The notes beneath the pieces were generated by a model. That model saw only the letters and a list, made by a program, of their open reading frames with translations. It did no database searches and was not told the DNA's origin. From a virus: a stretch of DNA of 32,922 nucleotides. Of this stretch, positions 15,003 through 22,344 are shown one piece after another. A program made the position numbers and the translations under genes. The stretch is from positions 1-32,922 of IMG/VR virus record IMGVR_UViG_3300025154_001404. One strand, given 5' to 3'. Positions within the stretch are counted from its first letter, which is position 1, and the number at the start of each line of letters is the position of its first letter.

Positions 15003-15162
15003 GCTGAGGTGGCCGAAGAACACAGAGGTCCTTATTGAATCCGGATCTAGTATAGATAAGGGAATGCAGTGGGTGGGGACGATTTGAGGATTCTTTAAGA
15101 GGGGGAGCCTATAAAAGGCTGTGATCTTTGCAGGTGTCAAATCCTGTCCTCAGCTCTTTTTT
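15003..15162 (+). ncRNA. candidate structured RNA with tRNA-like closing stem, upstream of recA
   Basis: No gene is seen in the 180 bases before recA. The ends pair perfectly over 7 bp (GCTGAGG 15003-15009 with CCTCAGC 15148-15154) and are followed by six T (15157-15162). The 5' start GCTGAGGTGGCCGA resembles a bacterial tRNA-Ser 5' end, and GCAGG-TGTCAAAT-CCTGT (15130-15147) resembles a T-arm with one extra loop base. Inside are CCTTAT/ATAAGG (15030-15035/15056-15061), GAATCC/GGATTC (15037-15042/15088-15093) and AGCCT/AGGCT (15106-15110/15116-15120). No normal anticodon arm fits and no CCA is encoded. TTGAGGA at 15084-15090 competes with the 5' arm for the 3' arm, as in a switch. Confidence 0.42.
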
Positions 15163-15175
15163 ATAAGGAGAGGTG

Positions 15176-16252
15176 ATGTCTATAGTAAAACGAAGAAAGT
15201 CCACATCTGAATCGGTTAATGATATTGAGAGTCATGTCAAAGAAGGGAATCGACCTCAGATAGAGGAGATTCAATGGGTCAGCACAGGATGTCCTACGCT
15301 CAATCTTGCTTTGTCAGGAAATGTAGGTAAAGGATTTCCAGTAGGAAGAATAATCAATGGCATAGGAACAAAAGACACCGGGAAAACCTTGTTGGCTTGT
15401 GAAGTGATCAATCAAGCTTGGTACAATGAAGGCAAGAAAAAAGGAAAGAGTGTTTATATAGGATATAACGAGCCTGAGAACAAATTCGATTACAAGCTTG
15501 CAGCAGATAATAGGCTGCCTGTTGATGAGATTGAGTGGGTTCATACTCAAGATTCTGATTCTTGGTATAATTGGGCGACAAACTGTTTGAATCAAAACAG
15601 GGGCAAATATGATCTGATGGTTCTTACAACTGACAGTCTTGATGGAATCTTGTCAAAAAGAGAAGAGAAACATGCGAAGAAAAAGAGTAGCGTAGGAGCA
15701 CAGGACTACAAAGTGGGTGTTGCTACAATGCTTTCATATTTCTTCAAAGAGAATAGTGGTCTTATTAAAGAATGCAATTGCGTGTTCCACATTATTTCTC
15801 AAGTGAGAGCAAAGATAGGAGCAAAACCTTGGGAACGAAAACTTACTCGATCTGCGGGACATGCTCTTGATCATGCAGCTACGATCATTTATTGGTTGGA
15901 AGAAAGAGGAAGTATTGAGCATGATAATGGAATGCAGCAAGGCAAGAATGTCAATGTTGAAGTAGAAAAGAATCATGCTGCAATCTACAGTATGCCTGTT
16001 GAGTTTCGTATTCTTTATGGATATGGGATAGATAACATCGGAAGTGCGGTTAGTTTTGCTTTAGAGTATGATATTCTTGTTCCTTCAGGTTCTTGGTATG
16101 ATTGGAATGGGGAACGATTTCAAGGCAAGAACAAGCTTGAACCTTTTTTTGATGAAAACCCCTCTGCTTATTTAGAGCTTTTATCTAAGATACAACAAAG
16201 ATGGGATGAAATGAGAAATGAAGCTAAAGTCCAAAGGAGGCCGAAATGGTAA
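15176..16252 (+). CDS. RecA-like recombinase
   Basis: The product of about 358 residues is a RecA/UvsX-family ATPase that forms filaments on ssDNA and pairs homologous DNA. It has WVSTGCPTLNLALSGN, a P-loop GTKDTGKT (about 64-71), IGYNEPENKFD, LMVLTTDSLDGIL (Walker B position), and FHIISQVRAKIGA (L2 region). Its C-terminal 60 residues are unlike bacterial RecA. ATG 15176 has AGGAG six bases upstream; GTG 15173 is also possible. Its leader is the structured RNA at 15003-15162, so expression may be controlled there. The gene overlaps the 5' nuclease gene by 7 bases. Confidence 0.9.
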   Translation: MSIVKRRKSTSESVNDIESHVKEGNRPQIEEIQWVSTGCPTLNLALSGNVGKGFPVGRIINGIGTKDTGKTLLACEVINQAWYNEGKKKGKSVYIGYNEPENKFDYKLAADNRLPVDEIEWVHTQDSDSWYNWATNCLNQNRGKYDLMVLTTDSLDGILSKREEKHAKKKSSVGAQDYKVGVATMLSYFFKENSGLIKECNCVFHIISQVRAKIGAKPWERKLTRSAGHALDHAATIIYWLEERGSIEHDNGMQQGKNVNVEVEKNHAAIYSMPVEFRILYGYGIDNIGSAVSFALEYDILVPSGSWYDWNGERFQGKNKLEPFFDENPSAYLELLSKIQQRWDEMRNEAKVQRRPKW

Positions 16253-17142
16253 GTTCAACTCCTATGCTTCTAGTCGATTGTTCTCACATTCTGCACACAG
16301 CCAAGCACGCTATGGTTTCAAACAGATTGAGTAACAACGGAATAGAAACCAGTGTAATCTTTAGCTTTATTTCTCAACTGTTTTCGTTGTCGAAGAAATT
16401 CAATAGTAACCACTTTGTTTTTGCTTTTGACTCTGAGAAGTCATTGAGAAGAGAGATCTATCCTACATATAAACTGAAGAGGAACAACGCGAAGAAAGAG
16501 AAAACAGATCAGGAAAGATATTACGATCAGGTTTGCTACGATCAATTCAATGAGATCCGAGACGCTGTTCTTCCTATGTTGGGATTCAAAAATCTTTTCT
16601 TTCAAGAAGGATTAGAAGCAGATGATATTGTCGCCTCTATCGTTCGCACCTACGAAAAAGAAATTGCCATTGTATCATCTGACAAAGATCTTTACCAACT
16701 GCTAAGCGAAGGTAATGGAAAAGACGTTTATATGTACAACATCAAGACAAAAAAGAAGTATAGGAAATCAGATCTTTACGAGGAGTTTGGAGTAACACCC
16801 GATCAATGGTGGCAGTTGTTATGCATCAAAGGTTGTGATACTGATGAAGTGCATGGAATTCCTGATGTAGGATACAAAACAGCAAGTAAATACCTCAATG
16901 AAAAACTATCAGCAAGAGACGGCAAAAAGAGACTGATTGACTCCTCTGCTTCAAAGAGAATAATTGAAAGGAATGTTCGTCTTGTAAAACTTCCTTTTGA
17001 AGGAACAGGGGAATTTTCTTTAGTAGAGGATGATTTGTCATTGGGCAAGTTCCAACAAATGTGCCATAAGTATGGTTTTGTGAGTATGTTGAAAACAGAG
17101 AAAGTTTTGGAATGGAAAACTTGCATGGGAGTTACTAAATAA
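16246..17142 (+). CDS. 5'-3' exonuclease (FEN / Pol I 5'-nuclease family)
   Basis: The 298-residue protein is a flap/5' nuclease like T5 D15 or the N-terminal domain of Pol I, removing primers and flaps. Metal-binding acids are visible: LLVDCSHI at the start, FAFDSEKSLRREIYPTYK, QEGLEADDIVASI, IVSSDKDLYQLL and KGCDTDEVHGIPDVGYKTA, the last being the helix-hairpin-helix region. AAAGGAGG precedes ATG 16246. The DNA polymerase of this phage lacks this domain, so the two genes complement one another. It is coupled to the following nuclease gene (TAATG). Confidence 0.93.
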   Translation: MVSSTPMLLVDCSHILHTAKHAMVSNRLSNNGIETSVIFSFISQLFSLSKKFNSNHFVFAFDSEKSLRREIYPTYKLKRNNAKKEKTDQERYYDQVCYDQFNEIRDAVLPMLGFKNLFFQEGLEADDIVASIVRTYEKEIAIVSSDKDLYQLLSEGNGKDVYMYNIKTKKKYRKSDLYEEFGVTPDQWWQLLCIKGCDTDEVHGIPDVGYKTASKYLNEKLSARDGKKRLIDSSASKRIIERNVRLVKLPFEGTGEFSLVEDDLSLGKFQQMCHKYGFVSMLKTEKVLEWKTCMGVTK

Positions 17143-17774
17143 TGGCTAAAGGAGGAACTGAAGAGAATCTAATTGGCAGAGAGTTGTCTGAGCTTTGGAC
17201 TGAAGGTAAAAGAAAGGATCTTGTCAGGAGAACAGAATCTAGCGGAGGAAGACTGACCAGCACAAGACAAAGAAATAACAAAGCGGAAGTGACAAAATAT
17301 CAAGGAGGGGATCTTACTTTCAGTGACACAATCATAAAACCTCTGTTTGACCTTTTTAGCATTGAGAGCAAAACAGGATATGCTGATAAAAAGAAATGTA
17401 AGAAATGTGGTGAGATCTATTTTTTTCATTGGTGCATTCTGGATGTTCTTGATTCTGCACAAGATGAAACAAAGTTTGAGACATTTTGGAAACAAGCATC
17501 AAGAGACGCCCAAGTAACAAATCGTTTTCCTATGTTAATTTTCCGACGCAATAGAAGGAAATCATGTATTGCATTGAGAACTTCTGAATTTGGGGAATTC
17601 TTAGATCAGTTCGGAAATCCTGTTAAACGTCCTTATTTCAAAATGAGCATAGGAAATGAAGAGATAACAATTATGCAATGGAGGGATTTTCAGAATTGGA
17701 CTAAAGGGGGATTCAGATCTTTTATTGAATCATGGTTGTCTAGGAGAGTACAGATAATAAGGAGACAAAAATGA
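17142..17774 (+). CDS. PD-(D/E)XK nuclease, resolvase-like
   Basis: The 210-residue product begins with GRELSELW, RRTESSGGRLTST, then GGDLTFSDTI and LFSIESKTG. That is the order E, R-SSG, GD, E-x-K of archaeal-Hjc-type Holliday-junction resolvases and related PD-(D/E)XK nucleases: catalytic Asp in GGDL and Glu/Lys in IESK. A Cys set (CKKCGEIYFFHWC) is inserted next, and the C-terminal part (LIFRRNRRKSCIAL) is basic. It sits among recombination genes (RecA-like, 5' nuclease, Mre11/Rad50-like), so branch cutting or resolution is a sensible role; exact substrate is inferred. Confidence 0.7.
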   Translation: MAKGGTEENLIGRELSELWTEGKRKDLVRRTESSGGRLTSTRQRNNKAEVTKYQGGDLTFSDTIIKPLFDLFSIESKTGYADKKKCKKCGEIYFFHWCILDVLDSAQDETKFETFWKQASRDAQVTNRFPMLIFRRNRRKSCIALRTSEFGEFLDQFGNPVKRPYFKMSIGNEEITIMQWRDFQNWTKGGFRSFIESWLSRRVQIIRRQK

Positions 17775-17947
17775 GTAAACAAATAATACCTGCATTGATT
17801 AGATGGGCATTGACTTTTATCATGCTTTATTTTTCTTACAAAGAAACTGGACCTTTTACTTGTCTGTTTTTATTTTTACTTGTTGTTTCGATGGAAATTC
17901 ATAATTTTCTTTGGAGAAAATCTTTTGAACTTCTAAAAGGTTTGTAA
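17771..17947 (+). CDS. 58-residue membrane protein
   Basis: A short ORF begins at ATG 17771 in an ATGA overlap with the previous stop, with AAGGAG upstream, and ends TAA 17945-17947. The product has two hydrophobic helices (ALIRWALTFIMLYFSY, then LFLFLLVVSM) joined by KETGPFTC, and a basic C-terminus WRKSFELLKGL. It resembles no named family. Size and layout would fit an inner-membrane helper peptide, but nothing links it to the neighbouring recombination enzymes beyond co-translation. Confidence 0.7.
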   Translation: MSKQIIPALIRWALTFIMLYFSYKETGPFTCLFLFLLVVSMEIHNFLWRKSFELLKGL

Positions 17948-17948
17948 G

Positions 17949-19199
17949 ATGATCAAAACAATTGAAGTAATTAATTGGCAAAGTCACAAAAAGACTCTTC
18001 TCAAACTTCTCCCGGGTCTGAACATTCTTGCAGGTGCAACAAAGAACGGTAAATCAGTAATAATAAGAGCAGCAGGCGATTGGTGCTTACTGAATGATGT
18101 AAGAGGAACAGGCTTCAGACCCGTTGTGAAAGACAGCGAAGTAAGCTCTTGCAAGATCGAATTTGAAGACGGAACTTGGGTGCAAAGGGAGAGGAACGAA
18201 GTACAAGGAAAGAAAGCTGTTAATGGATACAAGTATTTTGATGGAAGAGATGAAAGAAAAGCAGTAGCTTTGGGCTCAGATGTTCCTGAAGAGATCCAAT
18301 TGATTGCTAGAATGAATGAGATCAATATTCAAGGTCAAGAGGATGATAGATTTCTACTGAGTAAAAAGACAAGTCCCGGTGAGATTGCAAAGAAGCTCAA
18401 TGCTTTAGTGGGACTAGAGATTATTGATAAGGTTACAGACAAAGCTAAAGAGTTGTACACAAGAACAAAGGATCAGTTGGATCAAGCAAGGGGAGAGCAA
18501 AAAGAAAAAGAGGCTAAGCTAAAAACTCTTGAGTATCTTGATGCTTTAGGAAAAGAACTCGATTCGTTGGAAGTAATGGACAAAAAGAAAGGAGAACTCG
18601 AAAGAGGAATAGACAAAGCATCTGTTTTGATATCTGAGACAGAAGATTTATTGGACATCATTCAAGGCAATCAAGAGTGGCTTCAAGTTGAATCAATCTA
18701 TAGTAATTTAGTAGAGAACAAGAAGAAGATTGATTCCTTAGAAGATTCTATAAACACAGCAAGCAATCTTTCTGCCTCTATACTCAAGACAAACGAGAGG
18801 TTAGAGAAAAAAACAAACTGGTTGAAAGTTGAGTCTTTACATAAAACAACGAAAGAGAAAGTGGAGCAAGCTCAGGAAATAGAAAGCAAAGAAAAACGAG
18901 CGAGATCTCTGATACGACAAATAGAAGAAACGAAGGAGCGAGTTCATGACAATGAGAAATGGATGGTGGTTGAAGCTGTTTTATTAAATAACCAAAGACT
19001 TTTTTCTGAGCTTCAAAAGAAAGTTACCATAATCACTCAAACTGAGAACATGCTAGAAGTCATTTCAAGAAAGATCGCTGAAGGACGGGGCAAGGAAAAG
19101 TGTCTCCTTGAGCTTGTAAACAAGCGTGAAAGTCTACTTTCGCAAGTCAAGCAATTGTGTCCCATCTTTTCCGTTCCGTGTTGCTTGGAGGATTCATGA
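17949..19199 (+). CDS. Rad50/SbcC/gp46-like ATPase, N-terminal half (split gene)
   Basis: The 416-residue protein is the N-terminal part of a Rad50-type ATPase, the partner of Mre11 in DNA end processing. It begins MIKTIEVINWQSHKKTLLKL, has P-loop GATKNGKS (29-36) and a Q-loop region near EINIQGQEDD, then more than 240 residues of charged coiled coil (about 160-400). It ends with LCPIFSVPCCLEDS, where a normal Rad50 would have its C-P-x-C zinc hook, with the spacing altered. The signature motif and Walker B are absent; they are found in the gene at 20650. It overlaps the Mre11-like gene by ATGA. Confidence 0.88.
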   Translation: MIKTIEVINWQSHKKTLLKLLPGLNILAGATKNGKSVIIRAAGDWCLLNDVRGTGFRPVVKDSEVSSCKIEFEDGTWVQRERNEVQGKKAVNGYKYFDGRDERKAVALGSDVPEEIQLIARMNEINIQGQEDDRFLLSKKTSPGEIAKKLNALVGLEIIDKVTDKAKELYTRTKDQLDQARGEQKEKEAKLKTLEYLDALGKELDSLEVMDKKKGELERGIDKASVLISETEDLLDIIQGNQEWLQVESIYSNLVENKKKIDSLEDSINTASNLSASILKTNERLEKKTNWLKVESLHKTTKEKVEQAQEIESKEKRARSLIRQIEETKERVHDNEKWMVVEAVLLNNQRLFSELQKKVTIITQTENMLEVISRKIAEGRGKEKCLLELVNKRESLLSQVKQLCPIFSVPCCLEDS

Positions 19200-20131
19200 A
19201 ACTTATCTGCACAGACGATTGGCATCTTAGGTCTACAAAACCTGAGAATAGAATAGATGATTTCTTTTACACCCAATACAAAAAGGTTGTTTTTATTTAT
19301 AACTACGCTTTGGAAAATGACATAAAAACAATCTTAAATGGAGGTGACTTATTTGACATAGCCATTCAACCTTTGAAACAGATGCTCAAATTAATCAATA
19401 TGTACACCGAGTTGTTCCTGACTTACAAGAATAAAGGAATTCAGCATCTTGTAGTAGAAGGACAACACGATCAGAGGTATCATTCGACTGACTTGACAGG
19501 GACTCCTATCGAGAACCTAAGAACAAGTGGAGCAATCGAATTAATGACCAAAGATTGTTTCATGTTGGATGAGGAAACAAATGTGTACGGAGCAGGATGG
19601 GGATCTGAAGTTCCTCAAGTAGAAGATCCTGATGCTTTCAATATCCTGCTTACCCACAGAATGGTTGTTCATGAAAAACTCTGGTTTGGCCAAGACGGGG
19701 AAGAAAGAGCAAACATACTACTGAGGAAATATCCTGATTACAGTTTGATTGTTTCCGGTGATAATCATCAAACTCTTACAGGTTTAGCAGATGGAGCTTG
19801 GTTGATAAATGCAGGTTCTATTATGAGACAAGGAACAGATCAAACAGATCATCGTCCTTGTTTCTATGTGTTTGATACTTTTAATGGTCTGCTTGAACAA
19901 ATCTTTATTCCTTGTGAAAAATCTTCTCTTGTGTTTGATCTGAAAAAGGTTGAGAGAGAAAAAAAGAAGAATGAGGAATTACTTGTTTACAAAGAGGAAC
20001 TAAAGAAAGATATGGAGACATCAGGTTTAGATTTCTCTTTGGATTTGAAAAACGCTTTTGACAAAACAAAACCCGATAGTGTCGATCAAAGCATAATGCA
20101 AGAGATCTTAGAAGGAGCGACAAATGGTTAG
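19196..20131 (+). CDS. Mre11/SbcD/gp47-like nuclease
   Basis: The 311-residue protein is a calcineurin-type phosphoesterase acting as an exo/endonuclease with the Rad50-like ATPase. All metal motifs are visible: CTDDWHLR (residues 5-12), GGDLFD (49-54), EGQHDQ (GNHD equivalent, 88-93), LLTHRMV and SGDNHQT. ATG 19196 has GGAGG directly upstream and lies in an ATGA overlap; an ATG at 19157 lies inside the previous gene. The last 70 residues are charged and helical and could contact the Rad50 coils. It sits between the two halves of the split ATPase. Confidence 0.93.
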   Translation: MKLICTDDWHLRSTKPENRIDDFFYTQYKKVVFIYNYALENDIKTILNGGDLFDIAIQPLKQMLKLINMYTELFLTYKNKGIQHLVVEGQHDQRYHSTDLTGTPIENLRTSGAIELMTKDCFMLDEETNVYGAGWGSEVPQVEDPDAFNILLTHRMVVHEKLWFGQDGEERANILLRKYPDYSLIVSGDNHQTLTGLADGAWLINAGSIMRQGTDQTDHRPCFYVFDTFNGLLEQIFIPCEKSSLVFDLKKVEREKKKNEELLVYKEELKKDMETSGLDFSLDLKNAFDKTKPDSVDQSIMQEILEGATNG

Positions 20132-20372
20132 ACCTGAGCAAATCATCAAAGAACTCAAAGAATACGAAGCCGCTATAGGACAAACAAAACAAGATATTGC
20201 AAGGGATCAAGGTGTTCTGCAAGGAATGTGTAAGCAGTTGAAGGAAGTAACAGGAACAGATGATTTAGAAGCTTCAAGGAAAATAGTCGATGATTGGAAA
20301 AATGAGAAAGAGAAGATTGAGAAAGAACTAGGATCAGGGTTTGAAGATATGAAAGCGAGGTTTCCTTTATGA
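20124..20372 (+). CDS. small coiled-coil protein between the rad50 halves
   Basis: The 82-residue product is almost wholly coiled coil (IIKELKEYEAAIGQTKQDIA, a short break, then ASRKIVDDWKNEKEKIEKEL). It overlaps mre11 by 8 bases and the next gene by ATGA. It may be a detached piece of the Rad50 coil or an adaptor for the Mre11/Rad50-like complex; it contains no zinc-hook CxxC, only one Cys. Function unknown. Confidence 0.68.
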   Translation: MVRPEQIIKELKEYEAAIGQTKQDIARDQGVLQGMCKQLKEVTGTDDLEASRKIVDDWKNEKEKIEKELGSGFEDMKARFPL

Positions 20373-20653
20373 TCAAAGATATTTGTACTTGTAACAAGCT
20401 TGAATGGAAAGAAGGAAAGCCTTCTAAACCTGGTTTATATCTTATAAAGAATAGAGGACAATGGCCCATACACAATGTAACTGTTGCTTACGGAGATTGG
20501 AGAAGAGCACAAAATCCGAAATGTTTGTATATGGGAGAGCACCAATTAGAACAAATATCAGATGTTGAATGTTACTTTGGTCCTATTCCTCCTTATCCTA
20601 GAGCGAAAGAAAACAATGTATTGAATCACATATTCGGAGTAGATGACAAATGA
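20369..20653 (+). CDS. small hypothetical protein with W-x-x-G-KP-x-KPG-x-Y-L motif
   Basis: The 94-residue product has LEWKEGKPSKPGLYLIK near its start and QISDVECYFGPIP near its end. This order (KPG-x-YL-x-K, then an x-x-V-x-x-Y-x-G-P-I-P) is common in small phage proteins of unknown function. ATGA overlaps on both sides couple it to the coiled-coil gene and to the C-terminal Rad50 half. Nothing ties it directly to DNA end processing. Confidence 0.68.
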   Translation: MIKDICTCNKLEWKEGKPSKPGLYLIKNRGQWPIHNVTVAYGDWRRAQNPKCLYMGEHQLEQISDVECYFGPIPPYPRAKENNVLNHIFGVDDK

Positions 20654-21252
20654 CAACATTGCAGGATTATCGTGAGAAATACATTTCCTTGAGAGCAGAA
20701 GAATCTATACTACAAAGAGATGTTGAAGCTTTAAAAGTGAAGGGAAACACACTAGAAGACAGATCCTTGCGTCTTGAAAAGATGAGAGTCTTGATTCAAG
20801 CAGTTGCAGAACAAACACAGAAGAATCTTGAGTTTAGAATATCCAAACTTGTTACAACCGCTTTATCTGCGGTATTTGATGATCCTGAAGAGTTTCTTGT
20901 TAAATTCGTAAAGAGAAGAGGCAAAACAGAGTGCGATTTGCTGTTTATCAAAAACGGGAGAGAAATGAATCCCATCGGATTTACAGGGGGCGGAGTTCTT
21001 GACATTACTTGCTTTGCTCTGAGGATTGCTTTTTGGAGCTTAAAGAAGAACAGGGATACGATACTAATTGATGAACCTTTTAGAAATCTACATGGAATAA
21101 AGGAACAAGAAAGATGCTCTGAAATGGTAAAGATGTTATCAGATGAGTTAGGCATTCAGTTTTTAATGGTCAGTGACGTTGATCTTGTAAATAAAGCAGC
21201 GGATAAGGTTTTTAATGTTGATCTTATTGACGGTGTTTCTGTGGTTAGCTAG
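20650..21252 (+). CDS. Rad50/SbcC/gp46-like ATPase, C-terminal half (split gene)
   Basis: The 200-residue protein starts with about 60 residues of coiled coil, then has the second half of an ABC ATPase head: FTGGGVLDITCFALR (signature, about 111-125), TILIDEPFRNL (Walker B and D-loop, 137-147) and FLMVSD (H-loop position). It lacks a P-loop. Paired with the P-loop half at 17949 it would rebuild one Rad50-like head. The two halves lie 1.45 kb apart with mre11 and two small ORFs between them. ATGA overlap with the previous gene. No T-rich hairpin is seen after the stop. Confidence 0.88.
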   Translation: MTTLQDYREKYISLRAEESILQRDVEALKVKGNTLEDRSLRLEKMRVLIQAVAEQTQKNLEFRISKLVTTALSAVFDDPEEFLVKFVKRRGKTECDLLFIKNGREMNPIGFTGGGVLDITCFALRIAFWSLKKNRDTILIDEPFRNLHGIKEQERCSEMVKMLSDELGIQFLMVSDVDLVNKAADKVFNVDLIDGVSVVS

Positions 21253-21274
21253 CTCAAAACAAGGGGGAGTACAA

Positions 21275-21655
21275 ATGAACCACAGACCAACAATCAACCC
21301 GAAGTTCATGTGTCCACAGTGTCTCAATGGAGCGCATTTTGAGCACCACAAGCATATCAAAAAGTGGACCATAAAAAAAATGCGCCCTGGTAAGTATCTA
21401 ACGAATAATTGCTTCGAGCCGGCCAGGTACAAGGAGCGCCACGACGAACTTGCGGCAGAAATGTTGAGGCGGGGAGGGAACCACAACTCCCCCATTGAGC
21501 AGCCGGACTTTGGCTATCTGGAAGAGTGGGAACGAGAGTGGAAGGCCGATCCCGCAGCCTCCAGGCAGGCACTCATGGATCGGTGCCCTGAATGCCGGTA
21601 TATGATTTTGAATCAGATCGATTTTCTGTCGATGAGGGACGCTAAGAAGGCATAG
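21275..21655 (+). CDS. Cys-rich hypothetical protein, GC-rich
   Basis: The 126-residue product starts at ATG 21275 with GGGGGAG upstream; the longer reading from 21215 overlaps the Rad50 half. It contains FMCPQCLNGAHF near the start and RCPECRYM near the end, two C-x2-C pairs that may form a zinc ribbon, with NNCFEPARY between. From about 21370 the DNA is clearly richer in G and C than the genes to the left, suggesting recent acquisition. It is the last plus-strand gene and converges with the minus-strand late genes. Confidence 0.68.
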   Translation: MNHRPTINPKFMCPQCLNGAHFEHHKHIKKWTIKKMRPGKYLTNNCFEPARYKERHDELAAEMLRRGGNHNSPIEQPDFGYLEEWEREWKADPAASRQALMDRCPECRYMILNQIDFLSMRDAKKA

Positions 21656-21718
21656 CAGTGGTTAGACGACGCGGAGAGGATACGACCATGAAAAACAGCT
21701 ACCCCAGGTGCGGCCCCG

Positions 21719-21803
21719 GTCGGTGCTGATCTGTAGCTTGTATCTGGTCGCATTCTTACTGGCAGTCCCATTCCAGGCGGATGTCTACCGCCTGGAATGG
21801 GAC
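21719..21803. repeat. diverged direct repeat, copy 1 (matches 25538-25622)
   Basis: Starting at GTCGGTGCTGATCT the two stretches match over about 85 bases with scattered changes and small indels. They correspond to the signal-peptide end and first strands of the duplicated secreted-protein gene, and lie in the same orientation 3.8 kb apart. Confidence 0.7.
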
Positions 21804-21809
21804 TGCCAG
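21759..21809. repeat. perfect 22-bp inverted repeat
   Basis: Arms 21759-21780 and 21788-21809 are exact reverse complements around a 7-base loop (ATGTCTA). The stem is GC-rich but neither strand has a T run after it, so a standard intrinsic terminator is unlikely, although it lies near the meeting point of convergent operons. The matching place in the second gene copy is only an imperfect inverted repeat. Confidence 0.85.
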
Positions 21810-21844
21810 GAGTAGAACGAAAGCCACTGTGAGCACGGATGCTC

Positions 21845-22096
21845 TCACAGATCAGCGACCTTCACGCTGCGCGGGTCCGCTTCGATCACGGCCATAACCG
21901 CTTCGTCGGTTGCGATGCGAGTGCAGGGCTCACCAAGCTGCGAAGACCACGGCTCGGCATTCCAGGCAAAACCACAACCTTCCATCCCTTCGACAAATAT
22001 CACGGCCTCAAGCTCGGCCTGGATAGCGTGCCAGGCTTCCGGCGTGAGGGAGTCACCGTCCTGGGCCATTCGAAATACTTTTGTCACAAGTGCCAC
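21845..22096 (-). CDS. 83-residue hypothetical protein
   Basis: The start is GTG 22096 with GGAGG about 7 bases upstream, inside the end of the previous gene. The acidic product begins MALVTKVFRMAQDGDSLTPE and contains AWHAIQAELEAVIFVEGMEG. No family is recognised. GC content and codon use (many GCC, GAG, CTC) differ from the AT-rich early genes and match neighbours in this junction. The stop overlaps the GTG of the broken secreted gene, so the three minus-strand genes formed one small cassette. Confidence 0.62.
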   Translation of the reverse strand: MALVTKVFRMAQDGDSLTPEAWHAIQAELEAVIFVEGMEGCGFAWNAEPWSSQLGEPCTRIATDEAVMAVIEADPRSVKVADL

Positions 22097-22097
22097 G

Positions 22098-22334
22098 TCA
22101 TGCCTCCTCGATACACCACATTGATTTCGGTCGCCCTATCTCATAATTGATGCAGTTAAATGTACTCGGGAATAACGCCTGCTTAAAATCAACCAAATTC
22201 CCTTCTTCCTCAAACGCAACGAATGGGCGCAGGTGATTATGGGAGCACTGGCCCCATGTGAGCTTGTCTCGCCTTAAGTCGGCTTCCCATTTTCGGCATG
22301 TTCCGCAAATTCTTTTTTCTGGTATCTCTAGCAT
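22098..22334 (-). CDS. Cys-rich small protein, probable zinc-binding
   Basis: The 78-residue product starts at ATG 22334 behind GGAGGTTGC. Cysteines in RICGTCRKWE, WGQCSHNHLR and FNCINYEIG give a C-x2-C...C...C arrangement seen in small phage and prophage proteins that bind zinc or an iron-sulfur cluster. The start overlaps the spacer just after the tail gene stop. It belongs to the GC-richer minus-strand cassette. Function unknown. Confidence 0.66.
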   Translation of the reverse strand: MLEIPEKRICGTCRKWEADLRRDKLTWGQCSHNHLRPFVAFEEEGNLVDFKQALFPSTFNCINYEIGRPKSMWCIEEA

Positions 22335-22344
22335 GCAACCTCCA

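Larger units (their letters stand above)
21686..21848 (-). pseudogene. broken secreted-protein gene (paralogue of 25290-25666)
   Basis: Reading the minus strand from GTG 21848, which overlaps the previous stop as GTGA, gives a signal peptide (VRASVLTVAFVLLLAVPFQA) followed by VDIRLEWD, then a stop. One base out of frame the reading continues TASKNATRYKLQISTDRG and then loses similarity. The relative at 25666 reads ADIRLERDVTKDATGYKLQI. This is therefore a frameshifted, truncated copy of the same secreted gene. A perfect 22-bp inverted repeat covers the frameshift. The 3' limit is approximate. Confidence 0.6.

Noticed and set aside
15003-15154. Ordinary tRNA (tRNA-Ser-like) gene
   Set aside because: Acceptor and T-arm-like stems are present, but length is 152 bases, no 5-bp/7-base anticodon arm fits, the D-loop lacks GG and the T-loop has an extra base. 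Kept only as a candidate structured RNA.
21759-21809. Bidirectional intrinsic terminator for the convergent operons
   Set aside because: The stem is strong but neither strand has a T run after it, and it falls inside a recognisable gene remnant.
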